A stretch of DNA of 62,500 nucleotides, from contig NC_092577.1 in assembly GCF_037975245.1 (NCBI RefSeq), positions 17,976,898-18,039,397 on the forward strand, in the 5' to 3' direction. This document shows, piece after piece, positions 50,616 to 62,500 of this stretch (position 1 is its first letter; the number at the start of each line of letters is the position of its first letter). The notes under the pieces were generated by a model that saw only the letters and a program-made list of their open reading frames with translations, did no database searches and had not been told where the DNA came from. The stretch comes from Apostichopus japonicus. Its lineage: Eukaryota; Echinodermata; Holothuroidea; Aspidochirotida; Stichopodidae. A program made the position numbers and the translations under genes.

Positions 50616-52440
50616 GGCCCCCGGAATGCAACAGTAGTATTGACGTTTTTGTTTAATAACCCACGTCATCTCAATTGAAATATATAATCGTAATTGTATA
50701 ATCGGTTTATGTGGATCGTCCACATTATATTATACGTATGATGATGTATTGTTTATTGATTCTAAACCAAAACCGTATAATTGAAAATATTAAAAATTAA
50801 TCAAGTACATTAATTCACAATAACGGTCTTCTGAATAAGGGCTACACACCCTCAAATCTCAACAGATTCAGTAAGGAATCAACCCGTCAAATATGGGTCT
50901 GTTTTATATCCTGTATTTACCGAACTCGTAGATCTGTTTAAATCATATGTATTGAATGTATTTAATATATTCATATAGAAGTATTAACATTTTTTTTCTG
51001 TAACACACGTAATCTCAATTGGAATATATAATCGAAAGTGTACGAGCGGATTATGTGGACCGTCCACATAATCTTATACACATTTCATTATTTTTTATTG
51101 ACTATAAACCAAAATTAGGGTTTTAAATTAATCAACTATATTAATTCAAAATAACTGTGTTCTAAGGAAGGACCCCGCGCCAAATATCGACAGATTCAGT
51201 AAGGAATCAACCCGTCAAATATGGGTCTGTTTTATATCCTGTATTTACCGAACTCGTAGATCTGTTTGAATCATGTGTATTGAATGTATTTAATATATTC
51301 ATATAGAAGTATTAACATTTTTTTTTCCTGTAACACACGTTATCTCAATTGGAATATATAATCGTTAGTGTACGAGCGGATTATGTGGACCGTCCACACA
51401 ATCTTATACACATTTCATTGTATTGTTTATTGATTATAAACCAAAATTAGGGTTGAAAATTGATGAACTCTATTAATTCAAAATAACTATGTTCTTAGGA
51501 AGGACCCCGCGCCAAATATCGATAGATTCAGGAAGGAATCAACCCGTCAAATATGGGTCTGTTTTATATCCTGTATTTACCGAACTCGTAGATCTGTTGA
51601 AATCATATGTATTGAATGTATTTAATATATTCATATAGAAGTATTAACATTTTTTTTCTGTAACACACGTAATCTCAATTGGAATATATAATCGTAATTG
51701 TACGAGCGGATTATGTGGACCGTCCACATAATCTTATACACATTTCATTGTATTCTTCATTGATTATAAACCAAAATTAGGGTTGAAAATGTATCAACTC
51801 TATTAATTCAAAATAACCGTTCTTAGGAAAGACGCCGCACCAAATATCGACAGATTCAGTAAAGAATCAACCCGTCAAATATGGGTCTGTTTTATATCCT
51901 GTATTTACCGAACTCTTAGATCTGTTTAAATCATGTGTATTGAATGTATTGAATATATTCATACAGTAGTATTAACATCTTTTTTTCTGTAACACACGTA
52001 ATCTCAATTGGAATATATAATCGAAAGTGTATGAGCGGATTATGTGGACCGTCCACATAATCTTATACACATTTCATTGTATTGTTTATTGATTATACAC
52101 CAAAATTAGGGTTACAAATTTATCAACTACATTATTTCAAAATAACTGTGTTCAAAGGAAGGACCCCGCACCAAATATTGACAGATTCAGTAAGGAATCA
52201 ACCCGTCAAATATGGGTCTGTTTTATATCCTGTATTTACCGAACTCGTAGATCTGTTTAAAGCATTTGTATTGAATGTATTGAATATATTCATATAGAAG
52301 TATTAACGTCTTTTTTTCCCCTGTAACACACGTAATCTCAATTGGAATATATAATCGTAAGTGTATGAGCGGATTATGTGGACCGTCCACATAATCTTAT
52401 ACACATGATGTGGTATAACATATTGACTCTAGAGCAAAGC
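50616..52440. repeat. Partial terminal higher-order unit of satellite 3
   Basis: Five canonical monomers in a row (hairpins near 51056, 51386, 51716, 52044, 52378), with more substitutions toward the edge. It then ends in the cacatgatgtggtataacatattg block. Confidence 0.8.
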
Positions 52441-53065
52441 TCCTCTTGAATTTATTCAGAAATGATCAGCTAATCTAATTCACACTGACCATAACCATGC
52501 TAACCACATATTTCGATAAAACGAAGATACTTCATTTTAACTTTGGTAATTGTTTTTTGTGTCATACATATACACTATTATGGCAATAAGTGAGTACATT
52601 ATAAAGGGTCAAAAGGCTTATACCCATATCATTAACATTTCCCTTACATTGGGTAGATTGCATGGGTATTGTCAGTAGTTTATGTCTGTATTTGGTGTGT
52701 GGCGATTAGATATGCAATTCCACGGATTCGCCACTTGTTTAGACTTTTGGTCTGGATTTTCTTTTAGTATTAAAATGTACGCATATTGTGCACCTTGCAT
52801 ATACAATCGTTTTTACATTGCCTGCTATGTATAATGTATATAAAGTTAGTATACAGGGGGATTATGGGGACTGTCCACATAATAATGTCCACACTATCAT
52901 GTATACCGACTTTTCTCTCAATAAATAAAATTGCAATTCTGAAGGTATAGATAGCTCCACTCACCATAACAGCAGAAACCACTTAATTTTTACGGGCCTA
53001 GCATGTGTACATCTAGTAGTCCCCGTAACCCTGTCATATGCCAACGTCCACATAAACCAGGTAAT
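52441..53065. other. Satellite 3 right flank, no gene
   Basis: Single-copy DNA apart from a strongly diverged hairpin box at about 52853-52880 (ggattatggggactgtccac). Confidence 0.65.
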
Positions 53066-53470
53066 ATATGTACATATGTATATATATATATGTATATATA
53101 TATATATGTATATATATGTATATATATATACGTATACATATATATATACGTGTGTGTATATATATACGTGTGTGTATATATATACGTGTGTGTATATATA
53201 TGTGTGTGTGTATATATATGTGTGTGTGTGTATATATTATGTGTGTGTGTGTATGTGTGTGTGTGTATGTGTGTGTGTGTATGTGTGTGTGTATGTGTGT
53301 GTGTGTATGTGTGTATGTGTGTATGTGTATGTGTATGTGTGTGTGTGTATGTGTATGTGTGTGTGTATGTGTGTGTGTGTATGTGTGTGTGTGTATGTGT
53401 GTATGTGTGTATGTGTATGTGTATGTGTGTGTGTATGTGTGTGTGTGTATGTGTGTGTGTATGTGTGTGT

Positions 53471-53513
<43 letters not shown>
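53066..53513. repeat. TA/TG compound microsatellite
   Basis: (TA)n with interspersed TG, grading through tatatatacgtgtgtg repeats into (TG)n broken by regular TA steps, ending in a pure TG run. It is open in several frames on both strands solely because the repeat lacks stops, so none of these frames is a gene. Confidence 0.98.
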
Positions 53514-53579
53514 CACCTTTACATTAATTGTGGAACCAGTGACTGAAAACACATCTAGAAATGTGGGACAGCAATAGCA

Positions 53580-53608
53580 ATTGTGGGACCACTGCCTGGT
53601 CCCACAAT
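53580..53608. repeat. 12-bp-arm perfect hairpin
   Basis: attgtgggacca and tggtcccacaat are perfect inverted copies around a 5-nt loop. Related ttg(t)gg(g)accagt phrases lie at about 53528 and 53838. Confidence 0.7.
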
Positions 53609-54871
53609 TTACAACCTATAGAACCCTATTTTCCCATCTTCTGAGTGATCATATTCATGAATATGCATGGTGCCAAAAATTCTGTATGTTTTCTCATTGT
53701 GTCTTTTTGTGTGGAAAAAACACAATACACTCTAAATACACACTAATTTTGATGAAGGGCCATTGTGAATAGCGCCCTCAAATGGTATGGTCAGTGGTTA
53801 GGGAAAACACACATACTGTACTTACCTCCACAATAATATTGGGACCAGTAACTTGGTACAGTACTTTACATCTCTCACTTTTACAGTTTTTGTTTTGTTT
53901 ATTTGCCAGCTGATTAACTCTCATTAGTTTTAATGATCTTCTGCCAGGCCTGTACAGGATATTCTTACTTCATATTTCAATGAAAGCAAATGTCATGACC
54001 AACCTCAGTGGACTATTTTGTAGTCCTACTGTACGTGTCACTGTAGCTGTTGGTATACACTACTGGCTTAAGAAGTACTACACTACAGTACTTCTACTCT
54101 CAATGTACCTGCAAGCTAGAAGCTGTTATTTTTCAAGGAATGTGTCAAAACAAGTGGGTATGTAGGCTTTTATTGTTTTCATCAGTGTAATGCCAAATTA
54201 ACCATTCAGTTCTTATAACTATATTGAACTTTGATACTGGTATTAGAGTAAGAATATAACCAGCAATTTCCACTTCAAAAAATATATATATTTACTGTAT
54301 ATATGTTTTGCTGTAAAACAATTTTGTCATGGAAGTAGACTCGTTTCGGTTTAAAATAAATCATGAAAGCATGCATTATTAAAGGAGATCAAAGACTAGG
54401 CTCATGAATTTCTTGATTGGGGTATTTCACGGCCACTAGGTAAATATCGATGGTCATGACCACTTGCATTGTTCATGTGAACACCAAACGGATTTGAATT
54501 TCAGTAGAGTGGGGGTTTCGGTGGAAAAAAATGTCAATATAAGAATCAATTGTTAGCCATTCACACATATACTAGATATTTTGTCTTGTATCATCAAAAT
54601 TTCATGAGAAAATTCACAAAAAATTACACTTCCATGTGTATCACAGAATAGCAGTAAAGGACATATTGAAAATGATGATATCGAATTTTGTCTATTCAAA
54701 GAATCTTCAAGTTGAATTTTGTTTCTCATTTATGTGACATAGTGCAGTTTTGATCATTATGGAGTAAGATGCTGGGGAACTTTCAATGTCTCTTCATAAT
54801 CTGCTATAGAATATGTTTGGATTTTTGTTACCTCAATGAGTGGCCCTGTCCCCATCTTTTTTTCTTTTTTT
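53609..54871. other. Single-copy DNA, no gene recognised
   Basis: AT-rich with only short open frames. No splice-bounded conserved segment, RNA gene or repeat of note is seen. Confidence 0.6.
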
Positions 54872-54930
54872 TGGGGGGGGGGGGGCTGGGTGGGTGGGGA
54901 AGCCTGGGTGGGTGGGGGAGGCAGGGATCA
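54872..54930 (+). repeat. G-rich tract with quadruplex potential
   Basis: A T-run leads into about 13 G, then ctgggtgggtgggga and gcctgggtgggtgggggagg. At least eight G-runs of three or more lie in about 55 nt. Confidence 0.7.
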
Positions 54931-55049
54931 ACTTACTATTGAATCCATTTGTCCTATGTAAATGTAACCCTTTCAGAAATCAATTTCAATGATCTATGAA
55001 CGAACAGCTTGGAATTAAAACAAGAACTCCCCAAGTTCTTTCTTCAGCA

Positions 55050-55984
<935 letters not shown>

Positions 55985-57184
55985 ATTACAGTGTGACAAT
56001 CAGAAGGCTTGTTCAATATTCATATGGTTTTTTCACAAAGACTTAGTTATTTATTTATCAGCAATAAAATAATACAAAATAACTAGTTCTTGATAAACAA
56101 GTATAAAAATTAACTATGAATCATTGATCCATCTATCGTATTTATGAAATATGATTAATAAATCATCCTTATTACAGTGTGACGTAAAATGGACGAGTTT
56201 TTTGCACAAACATGTATACCCAAAACTCTGAAGTTTAAACAGCTACCATATTGGAAACTCTTTGGTTGCTTTCTGCAATGTCTTATATGACACCTAATTT
56301 GTGAAAATTGTTTGGCAATTAATTTAAATATGCAATAAAATCTTACTCAATGTAACGTTACAGCGTGACCGTTACAGCGTGACAATTGAAATGTCAATGC
56401 AAAGTCGATGTATAGCGGCACACTGTCATGTTTCAATGGTGTTTTGAAGGTACTTACAGTAGATCGTTCTAATGGTCACTACCATCAGTCTTTGATCTTA
56501 GATGTGGAAATTTGTTAAAAATACATTAATCATGAATTGAAAATTCAAATTAGCATAGCGTTACAGCGTGACACACAACAGGCAATTACAAAATTACGAA
56601 TATTTTATAATGTGAATATAACATAAAAATGACTTGATTAAAAGATAACTTGACAATTTATGTTCCATAAACATATATCAAATAGCATATCCGGAAACGT
56701 AGGTATATACAGTATCTGAGTTGAATGAAGAAGTTGGAATGGTGCCACCAGCTTTCAAAAAGGGTGTCAAATAAAATTAATATGTGTTATATTTTCCCTG
56801 TCTCTATTGTTTCTCATTAGTCATTTAAGAAGGTGAGCTGATATCTCACATTTGAAAGCTAAATCACTTTAAAGGCAACCTCATTTGAAGTGGTTGGTTC
56901 CAGAGGGGGGGGGGGGGGTGTTTCAATTATGTCTGGGAATAGGACACTACATTGCAAAAGTTTGTGTGTATATATCAGCTGTAACGTCACGCTGTAGCAA
57001 AATTGTTACAGCGTACGTGACAAACTTTAATGAGTCATTAATGATGGCAAGTCAGATGAACTTAAAAATGTGCTTGTATTTAATGGTTATCGATGTCCTA
57101 GGTTTGGAAACAAACTTCATTGCAAATTATTGTCTTGTAAAGGAATAATTAAAAAAACATCAAAATTTACCCTTACAGCATGAC
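55985..57184. repeat. Cluster of TTACAGYGTGAC motifs
   Basis: Occurrences: 55985, 56171, 56357, 56371 and 56560 (+), 56985 (minus orientation, gtcacgctgta), 57005 (+, with a 4-nt insertion) and 57173 (+, cagcatgac). The first three are exactly 186 bp apart, and the fifth lies 189 bp from the fourth. The flanks do not look alike beyond the motif, so this is either a very old tandem repeat or a dispersed site. Confidence 0.6.
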
Positions 57185-59879
57185 ATTTTTTTTCCAAAAT
57201 CTAATTACTGTAGGTCATTGAACAGTAATGAAGTATATATGTTACAGAAATGTTAAGCCCATGGTTTGGATCTCTAGAGTTCGAACAACATGCATCAATT
57301 CAGGTTTATCATTTTTATCATGTATATAAATGTATTTAGTATCAACTTGACAATTTTTTTATTAATGTTGCAATTTAAATTATGCAAATTTCAATATGTA
57401 AAAGACATGAAAATAGTATTCCTTATGCAGATTAAGGAAATTTTGATTCTTAGCTTTAATTTTGATACCAAATTTGTTACGATTAAACCTATTTGAAGTT
57501 TTGGGAGTCATGTCCTGTTTTGCTTGGAACTGCCCTTAGACTTGTTGCGGCTGACAAAATTCCTTAGTTATATATGCTAATTACATGAAATTGCACTTAA
57601 TTAAGTCCATTCAACTCCCAAATTTCAAGTTAAGTACAGTATTGCTCGCTTCAAGCTAACTCCAAAGAGCTACAATCGTCTTGTAGTACCTCCTACTCAA
57701 TATACCTCCTTAAGAGAGGTATTGTAAATTTCATTTAAATGCACAGGCCAAAATTATGTCTAATTGTAATTATGAGGCAAGAATTTTCAGTTGGCAGCAA
57801 TTAAAGTGCTCTCATTTATTCATTCATACCATGATGTAGTAGCTGAAGTTTGGTTCAATTGTGTGGCTTATATGTGTGTGGAGGGGAGGGGGGCATTTAT
57901 GAAATGAGTTTTTGAAAGCTTTTTGATGGCCACTTGAGGTCAACAGAGGCTGTTCTGAAAATTCAGTAAACGCTCTCTCAAACTGGAAGTATGGTCAATG
58001 TTGTGAATTGTGATAGTGACAAGTAGAAGCTGCTCATAGATTTGGTATAGAAGAGCACCATGTTTTGCTTTAGTTTCATCCCACATGTTGTCACAGCTTG
58101 TATTAGACTATTCGATTGGAATAAAGGAAGTTAACCCTTCTTTGTAAGGAAGAGAATGCCATACAAGCACACATCATTTCTAACTTGATGTCCCAAACTT
58201 AAGTAATTGGAATGAAACTGATATTATTATTTCTATCAATAAGAATATTCGATTGAAATTTAAAAACCAAGGAATCTTTAACTATAGCTTTCTCCTCACT
58301 GCGATTTCACGTCAAAAGATTTGATTAAGACACCTGTTCACATTTCTGTTTCTAATATGCAAAACCAAAAATAAGAACCTTTGAAGTGTACATAGACTAT
58401 ATAATGCAAGCTGTTGTGATACAAATTAAGACAAATTCGAGAACCCCAAAAAAAAAGACTTCACTATACAGTGTTTACTGTACCTGTTGTACACATGCAG
58501 TCACATGCTTCATACAACTGCCATATTTTACCATGAATATCACAGTATGTCTGCAGTTAATTGTGTAAAATTACCTGTATAAAGACATTTTTACCAATGT
58601 TAAGTAGCTCCATATACTGCATACATGATACAACTAAATATAGTGGGCCTTAGATATTGCATGTACAGTAGTAGGCATATACTGTATATACTGGAATCCT
58701 CTTCTGCAGAAAAAAAGCCAATGTGAACCCCAAAGGTCAAATTGTCTGCCCTTCTTGGTAACTGTTTCTCTATATTTGCATACCTTTAAGGTCACATTTT
58801 CTTGACTTTAGTGGTAATGGGTCCTGTGGGAGAATCAAAAGTCACTGAGAGATTGTAGTTTACAGTTTACAGATTACAGTATCTGTATGGTGAGTAAAGA
58901 AGTGTAAAATATAACAATAAACTTAATTTTATTTACCCATGTTTTTTTTATTTTTTTTTAGGGTTTTGTAGTTCCCATGTTTTCTGAATAGTTTTTCATT
59001 ACAGTGTCTGTGGAGTATGCATACTGTACATGTGTTCATTAACTAAAATAACTGAATCATAGAGTCTGAGATTAGTAACTGTGGAAACAGTTTAGAAGAA
59101 GCTTCTAATTTGCAGGCCATTAGATTAATTTGCAAACTGTTTCAACTCTCTTTGGATAAAGACTGTTGGAGAACAATTGAAGGTAGTAGCTAAGTAATCT
59201 TGACTAATTATAATTAGTTGGCAAATGGACTGCAAATATACATGCAGACTATTGATTCTGATATATATTTTCTCCAGTCACTTTCGCACTTGTTGGTACA
59301 CATTTAAAGTTGAGAAAGAAATTACTTACCTAGAAATGTTTTCATATATGAATTTCCACTGATTTCACTCTCTTGCCATACTATTCTATAATATAATGTT
59401 CAGTATGCAAGAAGTGTGTTAATTATGGATGTAATGCCACTTCACATCATTGGGCTGAATTTCAGTACAATTTTTTTTTTCCAGCATACTACAAAAATAA
59501 CAGATCATCAATGTTGTTTCCTGTACTATCTAGGTTTTACAGTATGCCTTTGAATTATTTTAGTGGAAGGGATAAAAGTATGAAGCTAAACTTCCTCTGA
59601 AGTTTTTGGGAGTCCTTGCATGCAGTGTAATGCAATGGTTTACTTCCACCAGAGAGTTAGAGGGGGGGGGGGTGGGTGGCACGGGGTACACTAAACTGTA
59701 CCATGCCCTATATTGTTCATGCCTGTTTGGTCTCACAGTTTAAAGATCACACAAGCATGTTGGCTATATATTATTATTGAAAACTATGGTTTCCAGAATT
59801 CCAGTCAATATCTCAAGAGTTTTCCAGTCCTACAGTATCGTACAAGTTTGGGATAAATTTACTGTTGTATAGTGCTTAT
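57185..59879. other. Single-copy DNA, no gene recognised
   Basis: AT-rich with only short frames. Contains several tactgta/tacagta words and a G-run at about 59660-59673. No gene, RNA gene or array is supported. Confidence 0.6.
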
Positions 59880-60583
59880 TATTCTGTTATACAGTAGCCT
59901 TAAAGTACATGAGAAAGGGGAGAAGCATGAGGGAAACACATTTTCAGTGCTCAAGGGCATATATTGTAAACCCTTGTTAAGGAATACTACTTGACAAAAT
60001 GTTAAGCTTTTTTGTAATTTTTTTTAAAAGGGTAAGTGCAAGCCCAGGAATTATTCTTTTAACTATATGCAGGTTGGTCCAACATTTTCTGTGCTCGTTC
60101 GAGCCTACTGTTAATTTTAGTGGAAACTGACAAATTTGTTGCTTCTGCCTAGTATATAAAGCTGCCACCCTTAATGAGGGCTACTAATTGAGTATAGCTA
60201 AAAAGTACATGAAATTGGGGGTGGGGGGCACATGGGGGAACCAAATTTTCTGTGTTCAAGGGCATATCCTAAAGCCCTGTTTAGTAAAACTTAGCTCTTT
60301 TTTTTGGCAATTTGTTTTAAAAGGGTATATTCAACATGAATTATCCTTAAATGAACTAAATAGGTCGGCAGGTTGGTCCCACATTTTCTGCGCTTATTAG
60401 ATCGTACTGTAAATTTGTGTGGAAACTGACATTCTTGCTTCTGCCCAGTATATAAAGCTGCCACCCTTTATAAGGTCTACCAATTGAGTAGCCAAAAAGT
60501 ACATGAAAGCGAAGGGGGGGGGGGGGACACATGGGGGAACCAAAATTTCTGTGTTCAAATCAAGGGCATATCCTAAACCCCTG

Positions 60584-60963
60584 TGGAGGGCATTGTGGTC
60601 AAGTGGGCAGTGGACTTTCGTTCTAAGGATTACAGGTTCGAGCCCTGGCCAGATCATTATGTTGTGTCCTTGGGCAAGACGCTTTATCTCCATTGCCTCT
60701 CTTCACACAGATGTATAAATGGGGACTTGCGAGGTAACTTGTAAATATAGTTGTTTGCGCCCGTTGTTGCTGCACCCTAAGGGAAGTCCTCCGGGGGACA
60801 CATGGTTGTGGTGCACTGTGGTGCCCAGGAGAGATAGATTGAATTGTACAGACTTTGGTGTGTAGGTGTGACATGTTACCAATGACCAGGGTTAAGTTGT
60901 AAAGTCGTGTGAGAAGGCCTTGGCCCTGAACAAGTCTGTAAACCTGAAAATTAAAATTAAAAA
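60584..60963 (+). mobile_element. tRNA-derived SINE
   Basis: The head contains an A-box match (tggtcaagtggg, 60596-60607) and a perfect B-box (ggttcgagccc, 60635-60645), the RNA polymerase III promoter layout of a tRNA-derived SINE. A body follows with tgtgtccttgggcaagac and tctccattgcctctcttc, and the element ends in an A-rich tail (gaaaattaaaattaaaaa). Length is about 380 bp. It interrupts one copy of array 4: neighbouring copies run from ccctgtt directly into aaaacttagct, whereas here these are separated by the SINE. Confidence 0.85.
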
Positions 60964-62269
60964 CTTAGCTTTTTTTTGGCAATTTGTTTTTAAAGGGTAT
61001 ATTCAACATGAAGACAAGACCAGGAATTATCCTTAAATGAACTAAATAGGATGGCAGGTTGGTCCCACATTTTCTGCGCTTATTAGATCGTACTGTAATA
61101 TGTGTGTGGAAACTGACATTGTTACTTCTGCCGAGTATATAAAGCTGCCACCCATGATAAGGACTACTAATTGAGTAGCCAAGGAGTGCATAAAAGTGAG
61201 GGGTGAAGGAGCACACAGTTGCTTCTGCCCAGTATGAAATACATAACAAGCTGTCATCCCTGTTGAGGACTACTAATAACAAGAAATTTAGCCTTATTTC
61301 TTAAACAATTCTGTCGGGATATTAAAGAGGAAGTGCTAGCCCAGGAATTATCTTTAACTATATATACAGCAGGTTATTTGACAAGTTGGTCACACATTTT
61401 CTGTGCTCATAAGGACCTACTGTAAATGTTAGTGGGAACAGACATAATAGTTGCTTTCTGCCCATTATGTAGGACATATCAAGCTGCCACTCCTGTTAAG
61501 GACTTCTAATTGAGTAAAGCTAAGCCGCTTTTTGTAAAACAATTTTGTGGGAATATAAAATATGAAAGGCCAGGAGTTATTCTTTGACCTTTACAGCAGG
61601 TTATTGGCAGGTTGGTCCCACATTTCCCGTGCTCATTTGGGCCTACTGTAAATGTTATTGGGAACAGACATAATAGTTGCTTTCTGCCCGTTATGTAGTA
61701 CATGTCAAGCTGCAACTCCTGTTAAGGACTACTTATTGAGTAAAGCTAAGCCGCTTTTTGTAAAACAATTTTGTGGGATTAATATAAAATATGAAAGGCC
61801 AGGAGTTATTCTTTGACCTTTACAGCAGGTTATTGGCAGGTTGGTCCCACATTTTCTGTGCTCATTTGAGCCTACTGTAAATTTTAGTGAAAACTGACTA
61901 TATTGTTGCTTCTGTTCAGTATGAATACAAATAAAGCTGCTATCCTTGTTGAGGACTACTAATAGAAAAAAAAAATTATTATGATTTCTTAAAAAGTTCT
62001 GTGGGTATATAAATAGGAAGTGCTAGGTCAGGAATAATCTTTTACTATATATACAGTACAGCAGGTTATTTGGCAGGTTGGCCCCACATTTTCTGTGCTC
62101 ATTAGGGCCTGTACTGTAGATGATACTGTACTTCTACCCAGTATGTAGTATATAAAGCTGCAACCCCTGTTTATAACCATACTAATTGAGTAAAACTAAG
62201 CAGATTTTAATTGTTAAACAATTCGGTGGGGATATAAAACGAGAAGAGCAAGTTAGCCATGATTATCTT

Positions 62270-62273
<4 letters not shown>

Positions 62274-62360
<87 letters not shown>
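62274..62360. repeat. TA microsatellite
   Basis: An uninterrupted (TA)n run of about 85 bp inside array 4, followed by taatctaatctcatctaat imperfect repeats. Confidence 0.98.
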
Positions 62361-62364
<4 letters not shown>

Positions 62365-62500
62365 ATCTAATCTCATCTAATCTATATCAACTAAGCAGAT
62401 TTTATTTGTAAAACAATTCGGTGGGGATATAAAACAAGAAGTGCAAGTTAGCTTTGATTTATCCTTTTAACCAACAGCAGGTTGGTCCAACATTCTGTGC

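Larger units (their letters stand above)
34060..52440. repeat. Satellite 3: ~331-bp monomers in higher-order units
   Basis: The canonical monomer runs from a pyrimidine tract and gtaacacacgtaatctcaat through the hairpin gattatgtggaccgtccac, attaattcaaaataac, accccgcgccaaatatcg, aatcaacccgtcaaatatgg and aactcgtagatctg. Hairpins in adjacent canonical monomers are 330-332 bp apart (36302, 36632, 36963). Canonical monomers alternate with older, diverged and partly unique segments to form higher-order units. No reading frame is conserved. The repeated 63-codon frame (for example 36863-37054) only reflects recurrence of the monomer. Confidence 0.95.
59880..62500 (+). repeat. Degenerate tandem array 4 (228-360 bp period)
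   Basis: The block caggttggtcccacattttc, followed by tgctcatt, cctactgtaaat, gtggaaactgaca, cttctgcccagtat, aagctgccaccc and ggactactaattgagta, recurs near 60072, 60371, 61057, 61382, 61610, 61837, 62077 and 62480. Copies have diverged by many substitutions and indels. The two at 61610 and 61837 are the closest pair (227 bp). The array continues past the right edge. Confidence 0.85.

Noticed and set aside
34060-52440. Hammerhead ribozyme in satellite 3, prompted by the ~330-bp monomer known for ribozyme satellites
   Set aside because: No CTGANGA ... GAAA core in the expected arrangement on either strand. The attgatgaactc word lacks the partner elements.
34060-52440. Helitron 3' end, prompted by the short hairpin
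   Set aside because: No CTRR end at the expected distance after the hairpin, no TC start, and the tandem arrangement is satellite-like.
53003-53577. Long overlapping frames of Y/I/C/V or T/H on both strands
   Set aside because: Pure products of the TA/TG microsatellite, which lacks stop codons in several frames.
60397-60874. Minus-strand frames across the SINE region
   Set aside because: They cross the SINE head, its B-box and G-run-containing array DNA. No protein feature.

Overview
This is an AT-rich animal-type genomic window in which about 70% of the sequence is tandem repeat. Nothing bacterial or viral is seen: there are no operons, no long open reading frames and no Shine-Dalgarno-led genes. 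There are spliceosomal acceptor/donor signals around short open segments, a tRNA-derived SINE with A and B boxes, terminal-inverted-repeat and foldback elements, TA/TG microsatellites and long homopolymer C/G tracts. A marine invertebrate, perhaps a deuterostome, is my best guess from the SINE style and repeat texture. That is inference only, and no species is claimed.

Layout. (1) 1-13200: tandem array with a basic period of about 978 bp, lengthened in some units by extra 222-bp sub-repeats. Each unit carries a 67-nt open segment with a good acceptor and donor; 11 copies lie in the window. (2) 13200-25112: unique bridge, then a satellite of about 46 monomers of 232-250 bp in an alternating A/B (dimeric) arrangement. 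It is interrupted near its left edge by a roughly 420-bp terminal-inverted-repeat element and a 26-bp minisatellite. (3) 25112-31080: mostly single-copy DNA with a 90-bp hairpin element, a roughly 480-bp foldback element, an 85-bp duplication, and the only other convincing coding segment, a probable terminal exon at 29236-29405 (+). (4) 31080-34060: degenerate copies of the next satellite mixed with hairpins and C/G runs. (5) 34060-52440: a third satellite of roughly 331-bp monomers organised into higher-order units of about 2.82 or 3.15 kb; each monomer contains a short hairpin with a GTGGA/TCCAC core. (6) 52440-59880: mostly single-copy sequence with microsatellites, a G-rich tract, and a scattered 12-13 bp motif (TTACAGYGTGAC) occurring eight times in 1.2 kb. 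(7) 59880-62500: an old, degenerate tandem array with a SINE inserted into one copy.

How the parts may relate. The 67-nt segment is open in only one frame in all 11 copies and leaves a phase-1 donor. The terminal exon at 29236 is open in only one frame and needs a phase-1 donor. The simplest model is one plus-strand gene whose penultimate or near-penultimate exon has been tandemly amplified, followed by an intron holding satellite 2 and then the last exon. The rest of that gene would lie upstream of the window. The protein family is not recognised. All other reading frames in the repeats look like by-products of recurring repeat sequence.
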